Assembly (NCBI RefSeq): GCF_033807715.1 | Contig: NC_084590.1 | Span: 34,561,505 to 34,625,504, forward strand | Origin: Cololabis saira | Taxonomy: Eukaryota; Chordata; Actinopteri; Beloniformes; Belonidae | Direction: 5' to 3' | DNA length: 64,000 bases | Part shown: in pieces, positions 36,344-48,195 of the stretch | Layout: each line of letters starts with the position of its first letter | Numbering within the stretch: the first letter of the stretch is position 1 | The notes under the pieces: model-generated | Told to the model about the DNA's origin: nothing | The model's input: only the letters and a program-made list of their open reading frames with translations | Database searches by the model: none | Program-made: the position numbers and the translations under genes

Positions 36344-38170
36344 CAGTTTTTCTTGATTGCCTAAGCATGATTTTCAAAACAGGGCCCGTGGTTTCAAAAC
36401 ACTACACACAATTAGCACAACAACACACCAAATTAGCAAAACACTACAGATCCTTTGCAAAATTAAACACGCTTGTAAAAACTATACACTTCTTTTTAAA
36501 AACCACACTTTGTTACCATATGAAACACACACGTTTCACATTACTATACTCTGTTTGCACGAGTTACACTCTGCTGTGATAAACCTAAAACACTTTTAGC
36601 ACTTCTACGTACCTATGATTAGAGTAGGCTACTATCAACAAAGTACAAATATACAGTTTTTCTTGATCGTTTTGGCCCATTTTTCCATTCACAGTTTACT
36701 TTTTCAAAACAGCTCACACAAAGCCCTTAACAGAAGCTGAAATAACCAAAACACTTTATGATGTTTGCAGAATGACACCACTTTCTCAAAACTTGTCACA
36801 CATCCATCAAAACCAAACTTTTCCATCAAAACCTACAATTTTTTCTCAATTGAACATGTGTGTTTTCTCATTTATTTACTGTAACGATGGATAACAAAAT
36901 TGAAACCACAGCTATCAATATCAACTTTTGTTCAACACCCTCATAGTATTTACTATTTTACAACTGACAACATACTACAATTTGGGTTTTGTATTGAGCA
37001 CTCTAATAAAGTTATATAACTTAGAAATATACTCTCACAGAGTATTTACAGTAAAATCAGAAAATGTGTATACAGTAAAATATTGTAGATCTGTTTTTGT
37101 ATTGCTGAAGTTCCTGTCAACACCATTGATTTACATTTGTTCTACTGTGTACAAAATGTCAAGATTCTGACAGAAAAATATTTATTGCAGTACTTGTCAC
37201 ATGCACATACTGTAAGCAATCAAAATGACAGGGTTCAATATGCAGTATAACAAAGGTCAATTCTCAAAGAAAGTACTGTAAATGAAACACAATCAAATGA
37301 AACCCTGTAAATATGAAAAAAATAAAAATACAGGAAAATTACGCATTGTCGACACGGGCCTGACGATCAGGCCACATGTTCTCATCCACATGTTCTCATC
37401 CATCCATGCTTGGTGTCAACTTCAAGCTATTGACCTCTTTGATAGGTTGAGGACTACTTGCTTTGTTTTGCAAAGAGAGTTCACACAGGTGCTGATAATT
37501 TTTAGAATTGAGAGAGCAGTTCCAATTGGCTGCTACAAAGTGTCTGCAATGTGTTGCCATGGTAAATCAGTTATGTTTTGTGTCTCTTTGTGAGAAGTGT
37601 GTTAACTGTTTTGAAAAGTGTATTACAGTAAAAGTCAAAGAAAATTGTGTGAAAGCAATGAGAAATAGTTAACCTATTCGCCAGAGAGGACTCTTGCTGT
37701 GCAAAGAAGGTGTGAGCATTAGATAAAGTTGACCCATGATGTGCAAAATGTGTCAAAGCAATCGAGAAAAACTGTAGTCTTTCTCTGACTCTTGTGCTTG
37801 GAGACCAATGAGCTCACCTGCTGCTTTCTATAGTGTAGATACACCTGATTGGTGTGTCTACATTTAAGCAAACAAGTGTTTGCACACCTGATGACTGTGT
37901 TGAACCAACTGGTTGGACGGTGTGCTAATTTGACAGTCAGTGCTTTGGTATTGCAAAGAAGTGACTTTATGATAGATTTTTGTGTCTAATGTACGTTTAG
38001 TGTGTTTAGTGTTTTGAAAATCACTGTGTGTAGAGTTTTGCAACAAGTGTGAGGTTGACAATGTGCTTATAGTTGTGCAAATATGGGCTGATGTTTTGCT
38101 TCTTGAGTGTAAGGTTTTGCTAATAGTGTACTACTTTTAATTTTTGTGTGTAAGCAATCGAAAAAAACTG
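36344..38170 (-). mobile_element. Composite TA-flanked transposon unit B
   Basis: This 1827-nt unit has the same ends as unit A (CAGTTTTTCTTGATTGCC / GCAATCGAAAAAAACTG), with TA at 36342-36343 and 38171-38172, in the same orientation. By eye there are roughly 20 to 30 differences from unit A over 1.8 kb. It contains the same inner element at the same point (36654-37774). Its right end is 172 nt before the Ig1 exon acceptor. No intact transposase is present. Confidence 0.9.
36654..37774 (-). mobile_element. Inner TA-flanked element in unit B
   Basis: This matches 32546-33664, with the same TIRs and TA flanks. The transposase-start remnant is altered here: 'ctcatccacatgttctcatccatcc' replaces the Gly/Arg-rich stretch of unit A. 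Confidence 0.85.
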
Positions 38171-38342
38171 TAATTCAAAGACCTAATGAGCATTTCTGTT
38201 TTAATTATTCATTGATAGTAAAACTTTTAAAGCCCCTTTATTCACGACCATAACTACAGTACTATGTCTTTCTTAAACGGTGGTTCATTCATAGTGTTTC
38301 TGATTTTGTGCTGAATGCTTTTTTTTTCTTTCTCATTTATAG

Positions 38343-38417
38343 TTTCACTGGACGTGCAAATCACACCAGCACATGGGGAAATTAGTCTTGGAGAGTCCAA
38401 ATTCTTCGTGTGTGAAG
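38343..38417 (+). CDS. ncam1: ncam1 exon, Ig1 first half (start of mature protein)
   Basis: This 75-nt exon encodes the start of the mature protein, VSLDVQITPAHGEISLGESK followed by FFVCE. It contains the first Ig1 cysteine. The first codon is split: a G from the upstream signal-peptide exon plus TT here gives Val, so the exon starts in phase 1. It ends with the G of the next split codon, before donor GTAAGT. The acceptor is preceded by a T/C-rich tract. The length equals that remembered for the mammalian exon. No signal-peptide exon ending in a matching phase was found upstream in the window. Confidence 0.93.
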
Positions 38418-39235
38418 GTAAGTCTATCGCATGAGTCCAGCTTTTTATAAATTCAATTATTTTTAATGCTACTTTTTTAAGTTTTACTTTTTTTTAAGTT
38501 TTCAGACTTTCAGACGCAAAATTTATAGTTTCATATGTCTGTATTAACTTCAAATGCAGTGCTGAATGAACGTTTTGAACCAGTTTTCACAAATTCTTCC
38601 TCATTTTCAAATAGTTACATTTCACTCTCTGCAATGGCAGAGAAAAAACTAACTTTTTGTCTGTTTTTATGTAAAATAGGATGCTGATATTTAGCACAGT
38701 AGCCTCTCAAGTGGACGTTTGGAAACACTAGCTAGTTTCACAAGTAACAGTCCTGAAACCAAAACTGAACCAGAACTTTTTTTTAAAAGTCCACAAGTTT
38801 GTTTTCTAAATGTGCCTTTTATATACCTATAAGACTATTAGGAAGAAAAGTAGTTAAAGTTTACTGAAGTGGAACATCTCAGGACATGAACCTAAACTTG
38901 GGGCAAGGACAGAATAACATGACTGCCATGAAATGAGACTCTGAGCAATAGCTTCATCACTGTAGAGAGCTGCAGGGTCCTTTCTGCTAATGTGGTTACG
39001 GTTTGAGGTGAAATACACAATCCAGTAGAGGATCTGTGCTGCCTTTTTATTAAGTGTCTTGGTGTAAACGCTATGTGTATGAATAGAGGTTAGAAAATAA
39101 CAGCAGAGAGATAACTTTGATAAAAGACTTACGTAATTACCCATTCATTCATTTTACATAATGTTTGGCATTCCAAGAAGCACACTACTTAAACAAAAGA
39201 TGCATTGCGAGATGTATGAAAAAAACCCACACTTT
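38418..39235. other. ncam1: ncam1 intron (Ig1 exon pair), 5' part
   Basis: Nothing recognised apart from T-rich runs after the donor. Confidence 0.6.
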
Positions 39236-39905
39236 TTTAAATAAATCAATCAATTTTATTTCTAAAGCGCGTTCGCAATTTAAAATCATAAAGTGCTTTA
39301 CAATTAAGTGCAGGTTAATAATAAATAAACAATAATAAAGAATTTGGCCTGGCTGCCTCATTCTGCCCAACCAGATGGCTTAAAAAAAAGAGAGATACAA
39401 CAGTCTAATGTAGAAGAAATAAAAGCATGTAAACTCATCTCCAAGTCTGTGAGTGAAACGTTCTTCAGTTTTGAAATGTTCTTCAGATGATAAAAGCAGG
39501 TTTTGATCACTTCCCTCGAATGCCCCTCCAAGGGCAGTAATAAATCAAATCACAGCTGTAGGTTTCTGATGCTCAACTGGGCAGAGGAGCTCAAAGAGCC
39601 GAGGTGTTTGATTAAAGGAAGTTTCTTGTCAGGGGCGATGATCAGTGTTTCAGTTTGGCATTCATTTGAAGATAGTTGTTAGAATTACCACTTTTTCATG
39701 ACATCCAGTGAAGCAAGTTTGCCAACTCACCTATCTCTGACTCATAAAAAGAACAGCAGAGTTGAATATCATCCGCATAAAAGTGGTGGGACACATTATT
39801 AAAAAGACTTATGAGCCTCCCAAGGGAGGACTTATACAAATCATACCTGCCACTGCAAATTGAAATGAGGCTCTGAACACTCATTATGGTCTTTGTTGTG
39901 AACAA
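39236..39905 (-). mobile_element. L2-type LINE fragment (reverse transcriptase 3' part and tail)
   Basis: On the minus strand, HHFYADDIQLCCSF (near 39750) carries the YADD catalytic motif of non-LTR reverse transcriptases. Further on, the stretch containing VIKTCFYHLKNISKLKNV and LHAFISSTLDCCISLF (39396-39520) matches the region downstream of YADD in L2-type LINEs. The sequence then shows a tail 'tgtaaagcactttatgattt', 'gcgctttagaaataaaattg' and attg repeats at 39236. Stops and frameshifts are present and the 5' end is missing. It lies antisense in the intron between the two Ig1 exons. Confidence 0.8.
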
Positions 39906-40039
39906 TTAAAATGCACAAACAACATTCTTATGTGCATGCAAGAGCGTGTACCACTTTCCATAATCAAACTGTCGGCAGTGGTTTACCTGAGAAATGTGAA
40001 ATGCGTTTTCTTATGCCCTGCTCTCCTCTGTGCTCTCAG

Positions 40040-40249
40040 TTATAGGCTCTGCAAAGCACATATACTGGTTTGGCCCAAATGGGGACAGGATAGAGCCGAA
40101 CAGACCAGATATAACGGTAACTCGTAATGATGAGTCATCCTCCATCCTCACACTTTATAAAGCCGGGACTGAAAACGCTGGGACCTACAAGTGTGTTGCC
40201 ACCAGTGGAGACCGGCAAGGGGAGTCGACCGTCAAAGTGGAGATCTTCC
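40040..40249 (+). CDS. ncam1: ncam1 exon, Ig1 second half
   Basis: This 210-nt exon completes Ig1. It encodes VIGSAKHIYWFGPNGDRIEP, then a segment ending GTYKCVATSGDRQGESTVKV and EIF. The conserved domain tryptophan is in IYWF and the second cysteine is in YKCVA. The acceptor is TGCTCTCAG and the donor GTGAGT. It begins with TT (phase 1) and ends with one base, C, that joins AA of the next exon to give Gln. Ig1 takes part in homophilic contacts with Ig2 in known NCAM structures. The domain is slightly shorter than the mammalian one in the loop after the first cysteine. Confidence 0.95.
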
Positions 40250-41306
40250 GTGAGTATTTGTTTCACTCCATGTGGCGCACATAAAGTTACAGTCATATGA
40301 ATATGGAAGGAATAAATGATTCTGTTTTGAGCTCGTAGTATTTTATTGACTGCTCAAGGGCAACACATTACTCTTCCTCTATTCAAGTGAGGACTTTTCT
40401 TTAGTTCAATAAATGGTCGGAAGACCATTAGAGAGCTGTTTAATGATCCTGTCTGTTGTACATTTGTTGTGAGTAATGGCTTTTATTTTCCGTGAATGCA
40501 AAGCATCAGCAAACGTCAAACGACAAGAAATTCTTTTCTCAACAAACGTTTTCTGTTATTTCTGTGGCTACTTCAAGGTTGTTACGAAAGCTGGTCATCC
40601 ATGTAAGCAATGCACAGTATTTTCTATAATCTCTTACGAAGAAGAAGGCTGCACTTCTTTTCAGTTTTGCAGTTTGGCTCACAAACTGGAACAACTTGTA
40701 AAAATGTGTTTTATTAAGGAAAATATAGCTATTTCTAAGCGTGACGAACCTTATAGAACTGATTTGCAGCAATATCACACATTAAAACTCCCACGCTCGT
40801 TTTAAGTAGCTATTACCTTTGTTATAGCGGTGAGGCACATTCCAAGTCCTGCCATCTGTAATAAAGTAGGAGCAGCAGCACTTTTCATATGTAGTGCAGT
40901 GTTACGCCCCTTTTTTTTCCACCTCCGCCCATGGACAAGGCCGTTGTCTCTTATATAAGGTGGACTGCAGCAGTCTGCAAGTGTCTATGGGGTCTCTCTG
41001 CAGCTAACTAGTGCAGCCCAAAATCTGCCTTGACCATCGCACTTCTACAGTGTGCCACAGTCTGTAGATATGGACATGGTTTTACAGTATTTATAGTGCC
41101 CTTAGGGACTACTGCAGTGTCTGAATCACTTGTACAATGTACAAAGAAACTGTTCAGGAAGTGTTAGACTCTGAAAGTAAAAGGGAACAAAAAAAAACAA
41201 CAATAAAAAACATTGAACTACTGTATATTGTACTTTAATACTGTGTATCCCAATCTGCCAGCCATTTTTACAGAAATGTGAACATGTGTTTTTTATTTTC
41301 TTACAG
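40250..41306. other. ncam1: ncam1 intron between Ig1 and Ig2
   Basis: 1057 nt. No repeat or extra exon recognised. A 109-codon plus-strand frame (40476-40805) has no known motif. Confidence 0.6.
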
Positions 41307-41450
41307 AAAAAATCACTTTCACAAATGCACCCTCCCCTCAAGAGTTTACTGAAGGGGACAACGCCAACATAGTTTGTGATGTCATCAGCTCACCTCCACC
41401 GACTGTCCTCTGGAAATATAAAGGCTCCAAAATACAGATGGAAAAAGATG
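41307..41450 (+). CDS. ncam1: ncam1 exon, Ig2 first half
   Basis: This 144-nt exon encodes QKITFTNAPSPQEFTEGDNA followed by NIVCDVISSPPPTVLWKYKG and SKIQMEKD. It carries the first Ig2 cysteine (IVCDV) and the core tryptophan (LWKYKG). The NAPSPQEF start is strongly NCAM-like. The lysine-bearing stretch KYKGSKIQMEKD matches the position of the heparin-binding segment of mammalian NCAM Ig2, but it is less basic. The acceptor is TTCTTACAG and the donor GTGAGA. It ends with the G of a split Val codon. Confidence 0.95.
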
Positions 41451-43494
41451 GTGAGATTTCTGTGAAATTTAAAGTACTTTTTCCTTTCATTTGAAAGTTG
41501 GCTGCCATCTTTTCTTCCAAAGGAAGATTATTAAGTCTAATTACCCAAAAAGTATTAAATGACTGGATATAATACAACAGTTCATTTTTTCTTTGCCATT
41601 GTTAGCATATATAGCCTAAAAAAATGATAAAAAATGTAACTATGAGTTGTACCATTATGGCAGGGCCACTTGATATAATTAGGAAAATATTCACTGCTAA
41701 AATAGATTATAGTCAACGAAGTGGAAATATTTGAAAGCACAGATAATAACTGAAAGACAGAGCTTTTTATCAGAAAATGCAGATATAGTGATGTTAGCAA
41801 CTTGAAATTGCTCATACGCTGCTGCTCCAGCCTTTCTTCTCCAGGGTTTAGCTTGAGCTTTGAAAGGAGGAATTAATTTGGCCTTGGATTTGATAACGCA
41901 ACGGACTCTGTTATTTTCCTTTGATACTGAGCAACATAATAATGATAGTGTTGGTATTTCCCACCGAAATATAATAACATGCGCTCATGTGTGGTTTGTG
42001 ATAATGTTTTGGATTATTACAAGATTTTATGTATTCGGCTTGCATTTCATCCTCAAACTGAAGGAGTTCAGGTTACCTTTAAGTGTTATTTTCTTTGCCT
42101 CAGGGTTTTAAAAGGAGTGCTATTTTGTAATGAGCTTGAGAAAATAGAAATATCTGATTTAAGATTAATTAAGGACATTATTAATTGAAGTGTCATGCAA
42201 CAATGAAGTAATAATATTAAAAGAAAAATATAGAATGAAGAATGAAACAATTCACAATATATCAAGGTCAAGAATGCCTATGCCGCAGCATGCAAGACTC
42301 CAAACTGATTGAGATCAGTCGGAAACTGGACTGGACAAGTTGATATTGTCTGCAGGTTTAGATAACCAGCACATACACATATATATAAAATAAATAAAAT
42401 GTTGTGTTACAGCAGAGGAATTGGTTAGACTGAAGAGAGCAAACGTCTGGCTTACGCTGCAACTTCCAGGGGCTTTCAGCAAAAGCCTCATACCATATCG
42501 TTGTAAGCCACGCCACGGAGGGCTTTTGTTATCTGTTTTTTTTTTCTTTTCTTTTCTTTTTTTTCCAACGACACAGGTGTTGAATACCTTCTAAGTCTCC
42601 ATATACATCCTATATTTATGAATAAACATTTGCTATTGTGCATGTATTACAAGACTAAACTGTCATCTGGTAGAGTAATGTATTCATGTTTTATTCTTCT
42701 TATCACACACATTATGGGAAGGGACAGGAAGAATAAGAGTCCTTGTTTAGTCCAGTAAATCATGACCGTAGTCCTATTTGCATTACCTGTGGTGTTTAAA
42801 GCCACACAATTGTATTTAAAAAAAAAATAAAAATAATACAAGTAAAATAAATCCATACGATACTGTTAAAGTTCTGCATCTGTTACAAGAGCTACCAACC
42901 TTTACAGCCTGTGTTTCTTTTGTTAATTAATCATTCATATAACTATTACATAAGTTAAGAAGTAACAAACTGTTGGAACTGTTGGTGGCAAAAAAAAACA
43001 AACAACAATCTTTAAACTTCTCTTTGGGCTGCAAATTACATAGTTTCTCAAGATGTGTAGAGTGAAACTTCTTACAGTCCAGCTTATGTATGGTTTATTT
43101 TTCTAGAAGAAATACTTATAGCTATCATTTGGGAATTGTCTCTCAAGCGTGTAACTTATTAGTGTGTATTTAATTCATGCGCATATTTGAGACTGGCAAT
43201 TGCATTAATCCTATTTTTCTCATTTTTGCCTTAAATGACCCTTTAGTTTTAATCTAAAACTCTTCTTTCTTTTCATGCAGACTCACATTAGTATTAGCTT
43301 CCTGTATTGCATTTATTTTGTCCTTTTTACCGTAAATCGTCACTTTTAAAGCCCATATGCTTTTCATAACAATGCAGACACATCAGTTAGTAAGATATGT
43401 GCCGGTTTGTCGACTTGTTAACACAACAACGCAACGTTGTAAACATGCCAAATAAATGCAGCTGGCGTTTAATTTATCTTTTGCTTCCTTTCAG
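41451..43494. other. ncam1: ncam1 intron within Ig2
   Basis: 2044 nt, AT-rich. A T/C-rich run at about 42536-42566 has no exon after it. Nothing else recognised. Confidence 0.6.
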
Positions 43495-43632
43495 TTCGGT
43501 TTAAGGTACTAAGCAACAATCACCTTCAGATCCGAGGCATAAAGAAGACGGATGAGGGGTTGTACACATGTGAGGGTCGCTTGATGGCCCGCGGCGAGAT
43601 TGATCTACGTGTCATCAAGGTCGTTGTAAACG
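43495..43632 (+). CDS. ncam1: ncam1 exon, Ig2 second half
   Basis: This 138-nt exon encodes [20 protein letters not shown], then [20 protein letters not shown] and IKVVVN. The [26 protein letters not shown] signature is one of the most conserved stretches in NCAM1. The second Ig2 cysteine is in YTCEG. The exon starts by completing a Val codon and ends in phase 1 before donor GTTAGC, a weak match to consensus. The intron that follows is only 380 nt. Confidence 0.96.
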
Positions 43633-44012
43633 GTTAGCAGCCCCCTCTTCTTAAAACTGTTCCTCCTTCCTTTTTGTTGCTGGGAGCCTCCTTTTGTGCA
43701 GCAGGTGCCCTATGACGCTTAAGTGAGCTGTAGGTCCTGGGAGGTGAACATGATCAGCGTTTCCAAGAGCAACCGTTTATCAAAGACATTCCGTGCTAAT
43801 GAAGTCTGTTTCTTGCAACTTCTGAGCCTAAGAAATTAGCTTGCTTAAGATTAGTCCTCTGAATGTGTTATTACAGCTTGTTCCCTCTCTTTGTTTCTGT
43901 TACCACTTCTTGGGTAGTCTTGTTCAACACCTTATAATTAATATTTATCTATTTGACTGTAAACCTATGTGTTTCTATATTTTGGATTCATGCATGACTC
44001 TTTATGTCTCAG
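43633..44012. other. ncam1: ncam1 intron between Ig2 and Ig3
   Basis: 380 nt. Nothing recognised beyond splice signals. Confidence 0.7.
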
Positions 44013-44130
44013 TGCTCCCAACCATCCGAATTTGGCAGGCGGAAGTTAATTCCACTGCAGATGTGGGGCAGCCTGCCGTCCTGACGTGTGCTGTTGATGG
44101 CTATCCTGAACCCATGGTCACCTGGACAAG
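44013..44130 (+). CDS. ncam1: ncam1 exon, Ig3 first half
   Basis: This 118-nt exon encodes VLPTIRIWQAEVNSTADVGQ, then PAVLTCAVDGYPEPMVTWT plus two bases of an Arg codon. The first Ig3 cysteine is in LTCAV and the core tryptophan in VTWT. An N-glycosylation sequon, NST, matches the first sequon of mammalian NCAM1 (NAT). The acceptor follows TTTATGTCTC and the donor is GTAAAG. The exon ends in phase 2. Confidence 0.95.
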
Positions 44131-46204
<2,074 letters not shown>

Positions 46205-46365
46205 GAATGGGGTCAACCTCGACGCAGGGGACAAGTACGGCTTTAACGAAGATGGTTCGGAAATGACAATAATGGATATTACCAAACTGGATGAAGGAGA
46301 ATACACCTGCATTGCCAAGAACAAAGCTGGAGAGGCTGATCAGGAGCTCAGCCTCAGAGTGTTCG
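46205..46365 (+). CDS. ncam1: ncam1 exon, Ig3 second half
   Basis: This 161-nt exon encodes NGVNLDAGDKYGFNEDGSEM, then TIMDITKLDEGEYTCIAKNK and AGEADQELSLRVF. The second Ig3 cysteine is in YTCIA. The KNKAGE motif and the following F, with a split Val leading into KPKITY, are typical of the NCAM Ig3/Ig4 boundary. The acceptor is GAATGTTGCAG and the donor GTAAGA. The first base completes the Arg codon left by the previous exon. Confidence 0.95.
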
Positions 46366-48052
46366 GTAAGACGGATATAAGCAACAGACACCAACTAGTA
46401 GCACTGTTTAGTGTTCCAAGTGAGTGGGAATGAGGGATATGAACATATATGTGGGGGAAGAACAATTGTATGGTTTCGTGTCTGTTCTAAAGCGGACAAG
46501 AATAAGGTGTTGTTTTGGTGTGGGTTGTGATGGTTTTATGTCGGAATACAGCTTAACATTTGGAAGAACTGGACAAGTGGGATGAGCTCTGCTGAACTCT
46601 TTGAAGTTGTTGTCTTTGTTTGTGCCCAGTAGGTTGTTCTTGCCTTTATATTATCACATCACATCAATTATATGTTCAGTTCAAATCCTAATATGAAGAT
46701 ATATGATTATGTTTGTTTAATTTGCAATTACTTGGCTGGTGTTGTTTATTTTACTTAACAGAAGTGGCGAGTCCCTGTTTCTTCAGACAAAACAATAATT
46801 AGAAAATTACTCCAGACATCTGTCAAAACGTATTGTTTACCTCGTTACCGCCAAGACTTCCTCACTCTCACAAAGCTGCGGTTGCCTTACATCAAAGTAA
46901 ACAAGGCTGGAATAAAGTGTTTCTTTGTAAACATCCCTTTCTGCAAAGTGGATTTTCACTGTCATTATTTACTTTTTGCTCATCTCATCTCATCTCTTTT
47001 CTTTTCTTTTTACAAAGTACTGGCAATTAAAATTTTGATAGCATATTTACATTTTGTATAATAACATAGCTGCACAAGACAAAGCATTTCACTTGGTCTT
47101 GATAGTATTTGTTTGTCTTGGTAACTGAAATTACTACAATCAAAAGTAACACATAAATATGCATGTAAAAGATTTGTAAAGCAAAACACCAAAATACAAA
47201 AAATAGCTACGAGATAATCTAGGTTCCATGTGTGATTGTTTTTTTTTTTAAAGAAAAGAATTTTCAATTATTCATTCATGGTTTTATTCATTGCAATATG
47301 CAGAATATAATCTTATGAGACTTGCATATTGAGTGTTATAAAAAGTAAAGTAAGAATGTGATTTCAAGAAAAGGTTTTTAATATCAGAGAATTTAAATGA
47401 AGAGTGGTAAAACCAGAAAAGTAGATAGCTGGAGCGCTAAATAACTGCAGAAAATATGAAAACTGTGAGAACTGTTGTGGGATATTCATTAGTTTGTGTT
47501 GCCCAAAGTTGCCCTGCTTTTATGAGCAGAATGTTACATATTCGATATAGTGAGGAGGTTTTCAGCTCATGAACTGCACACTTTAATCCTTGCAACTGTC
47601 TTTCATAGAGTGGAATAAAAAGAGTACAGTGTAATACTGAGCTTTTCACCTCTGAAGTAGCACTTCGCATTTGCATCAACCAGCTTGTCTTACTATTGAT
47701 GCACCCTGCTGTGTTTCTAGGTCGTCTCTGGCGCACCCTAACTTGACAGTTCCTCCAAAAGTAAACAAAAATGAAGCCTTTTCCCTTCAAGTAGACTAAA
47801 TTGATTATTATGCTAATTACTTTTGGATCCAGGTGTGGTTATCACAACCTAACCACTTCTTGCAGTGGAAAACCTTTTGCTGCAATAAAAATCCCTGCCA
47901 CCTGTCAACTGCTAATGCTCATGCTCCCTTTGAAACCATCCCAAATCCATGGAGTCTCTCTTTGTGTTTTGTACCTGGCTGGCTGTCTTGTTATGCTAGA
48001 GAATTAATGTTGAATTACTATTATTTATTTATTTATCTATTTTTCTTAACAG
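46366..48052. other. ncam1: ncam1 intron between Ig3 and Ig4
   Basis: 1687 nt. Nothing recognised. A 183-codon frame from 47833 simply runs through the Ig4 exon and into both introns. Confidence 0.6.
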
Positions 48053-48195
48053 TTAAACCCAAAATCACTTACATTGTAAACCTGACCACTTCAGAGATGG
48101 AGGAGCAGGTAACACTGACATGCGAGGCATCAGGAGACCCCACCCCCACCATCAGCTGGAGCTATGGTGAGCACGTCTTCAACGAGGGAGAGCAG
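48053..48195 (+). CDS. ncam1: ncam1 exon, Ig4 first half (exon 5' of VASE)
   Basis: This 143-nt exon encodes VKPKITYIVNLTTSEMEEQV, then TLTCEASGDPTPTISWSYGE and HVFNEGEQ. It has the first Ig4 cysteine (LTCEA), the core tryptophan (ISWSY) and a sequon, NLT, at the position of mammalian NQT. The sequon near the exon end in mammals (NIS) is absent. It ends in phase 0 before donor GTAAAA. That phase allows both the 30-nt optional exon and the next constant exon to follow in frame. Known NCAM numbering calls this exon 7. Confidence 0.95.
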
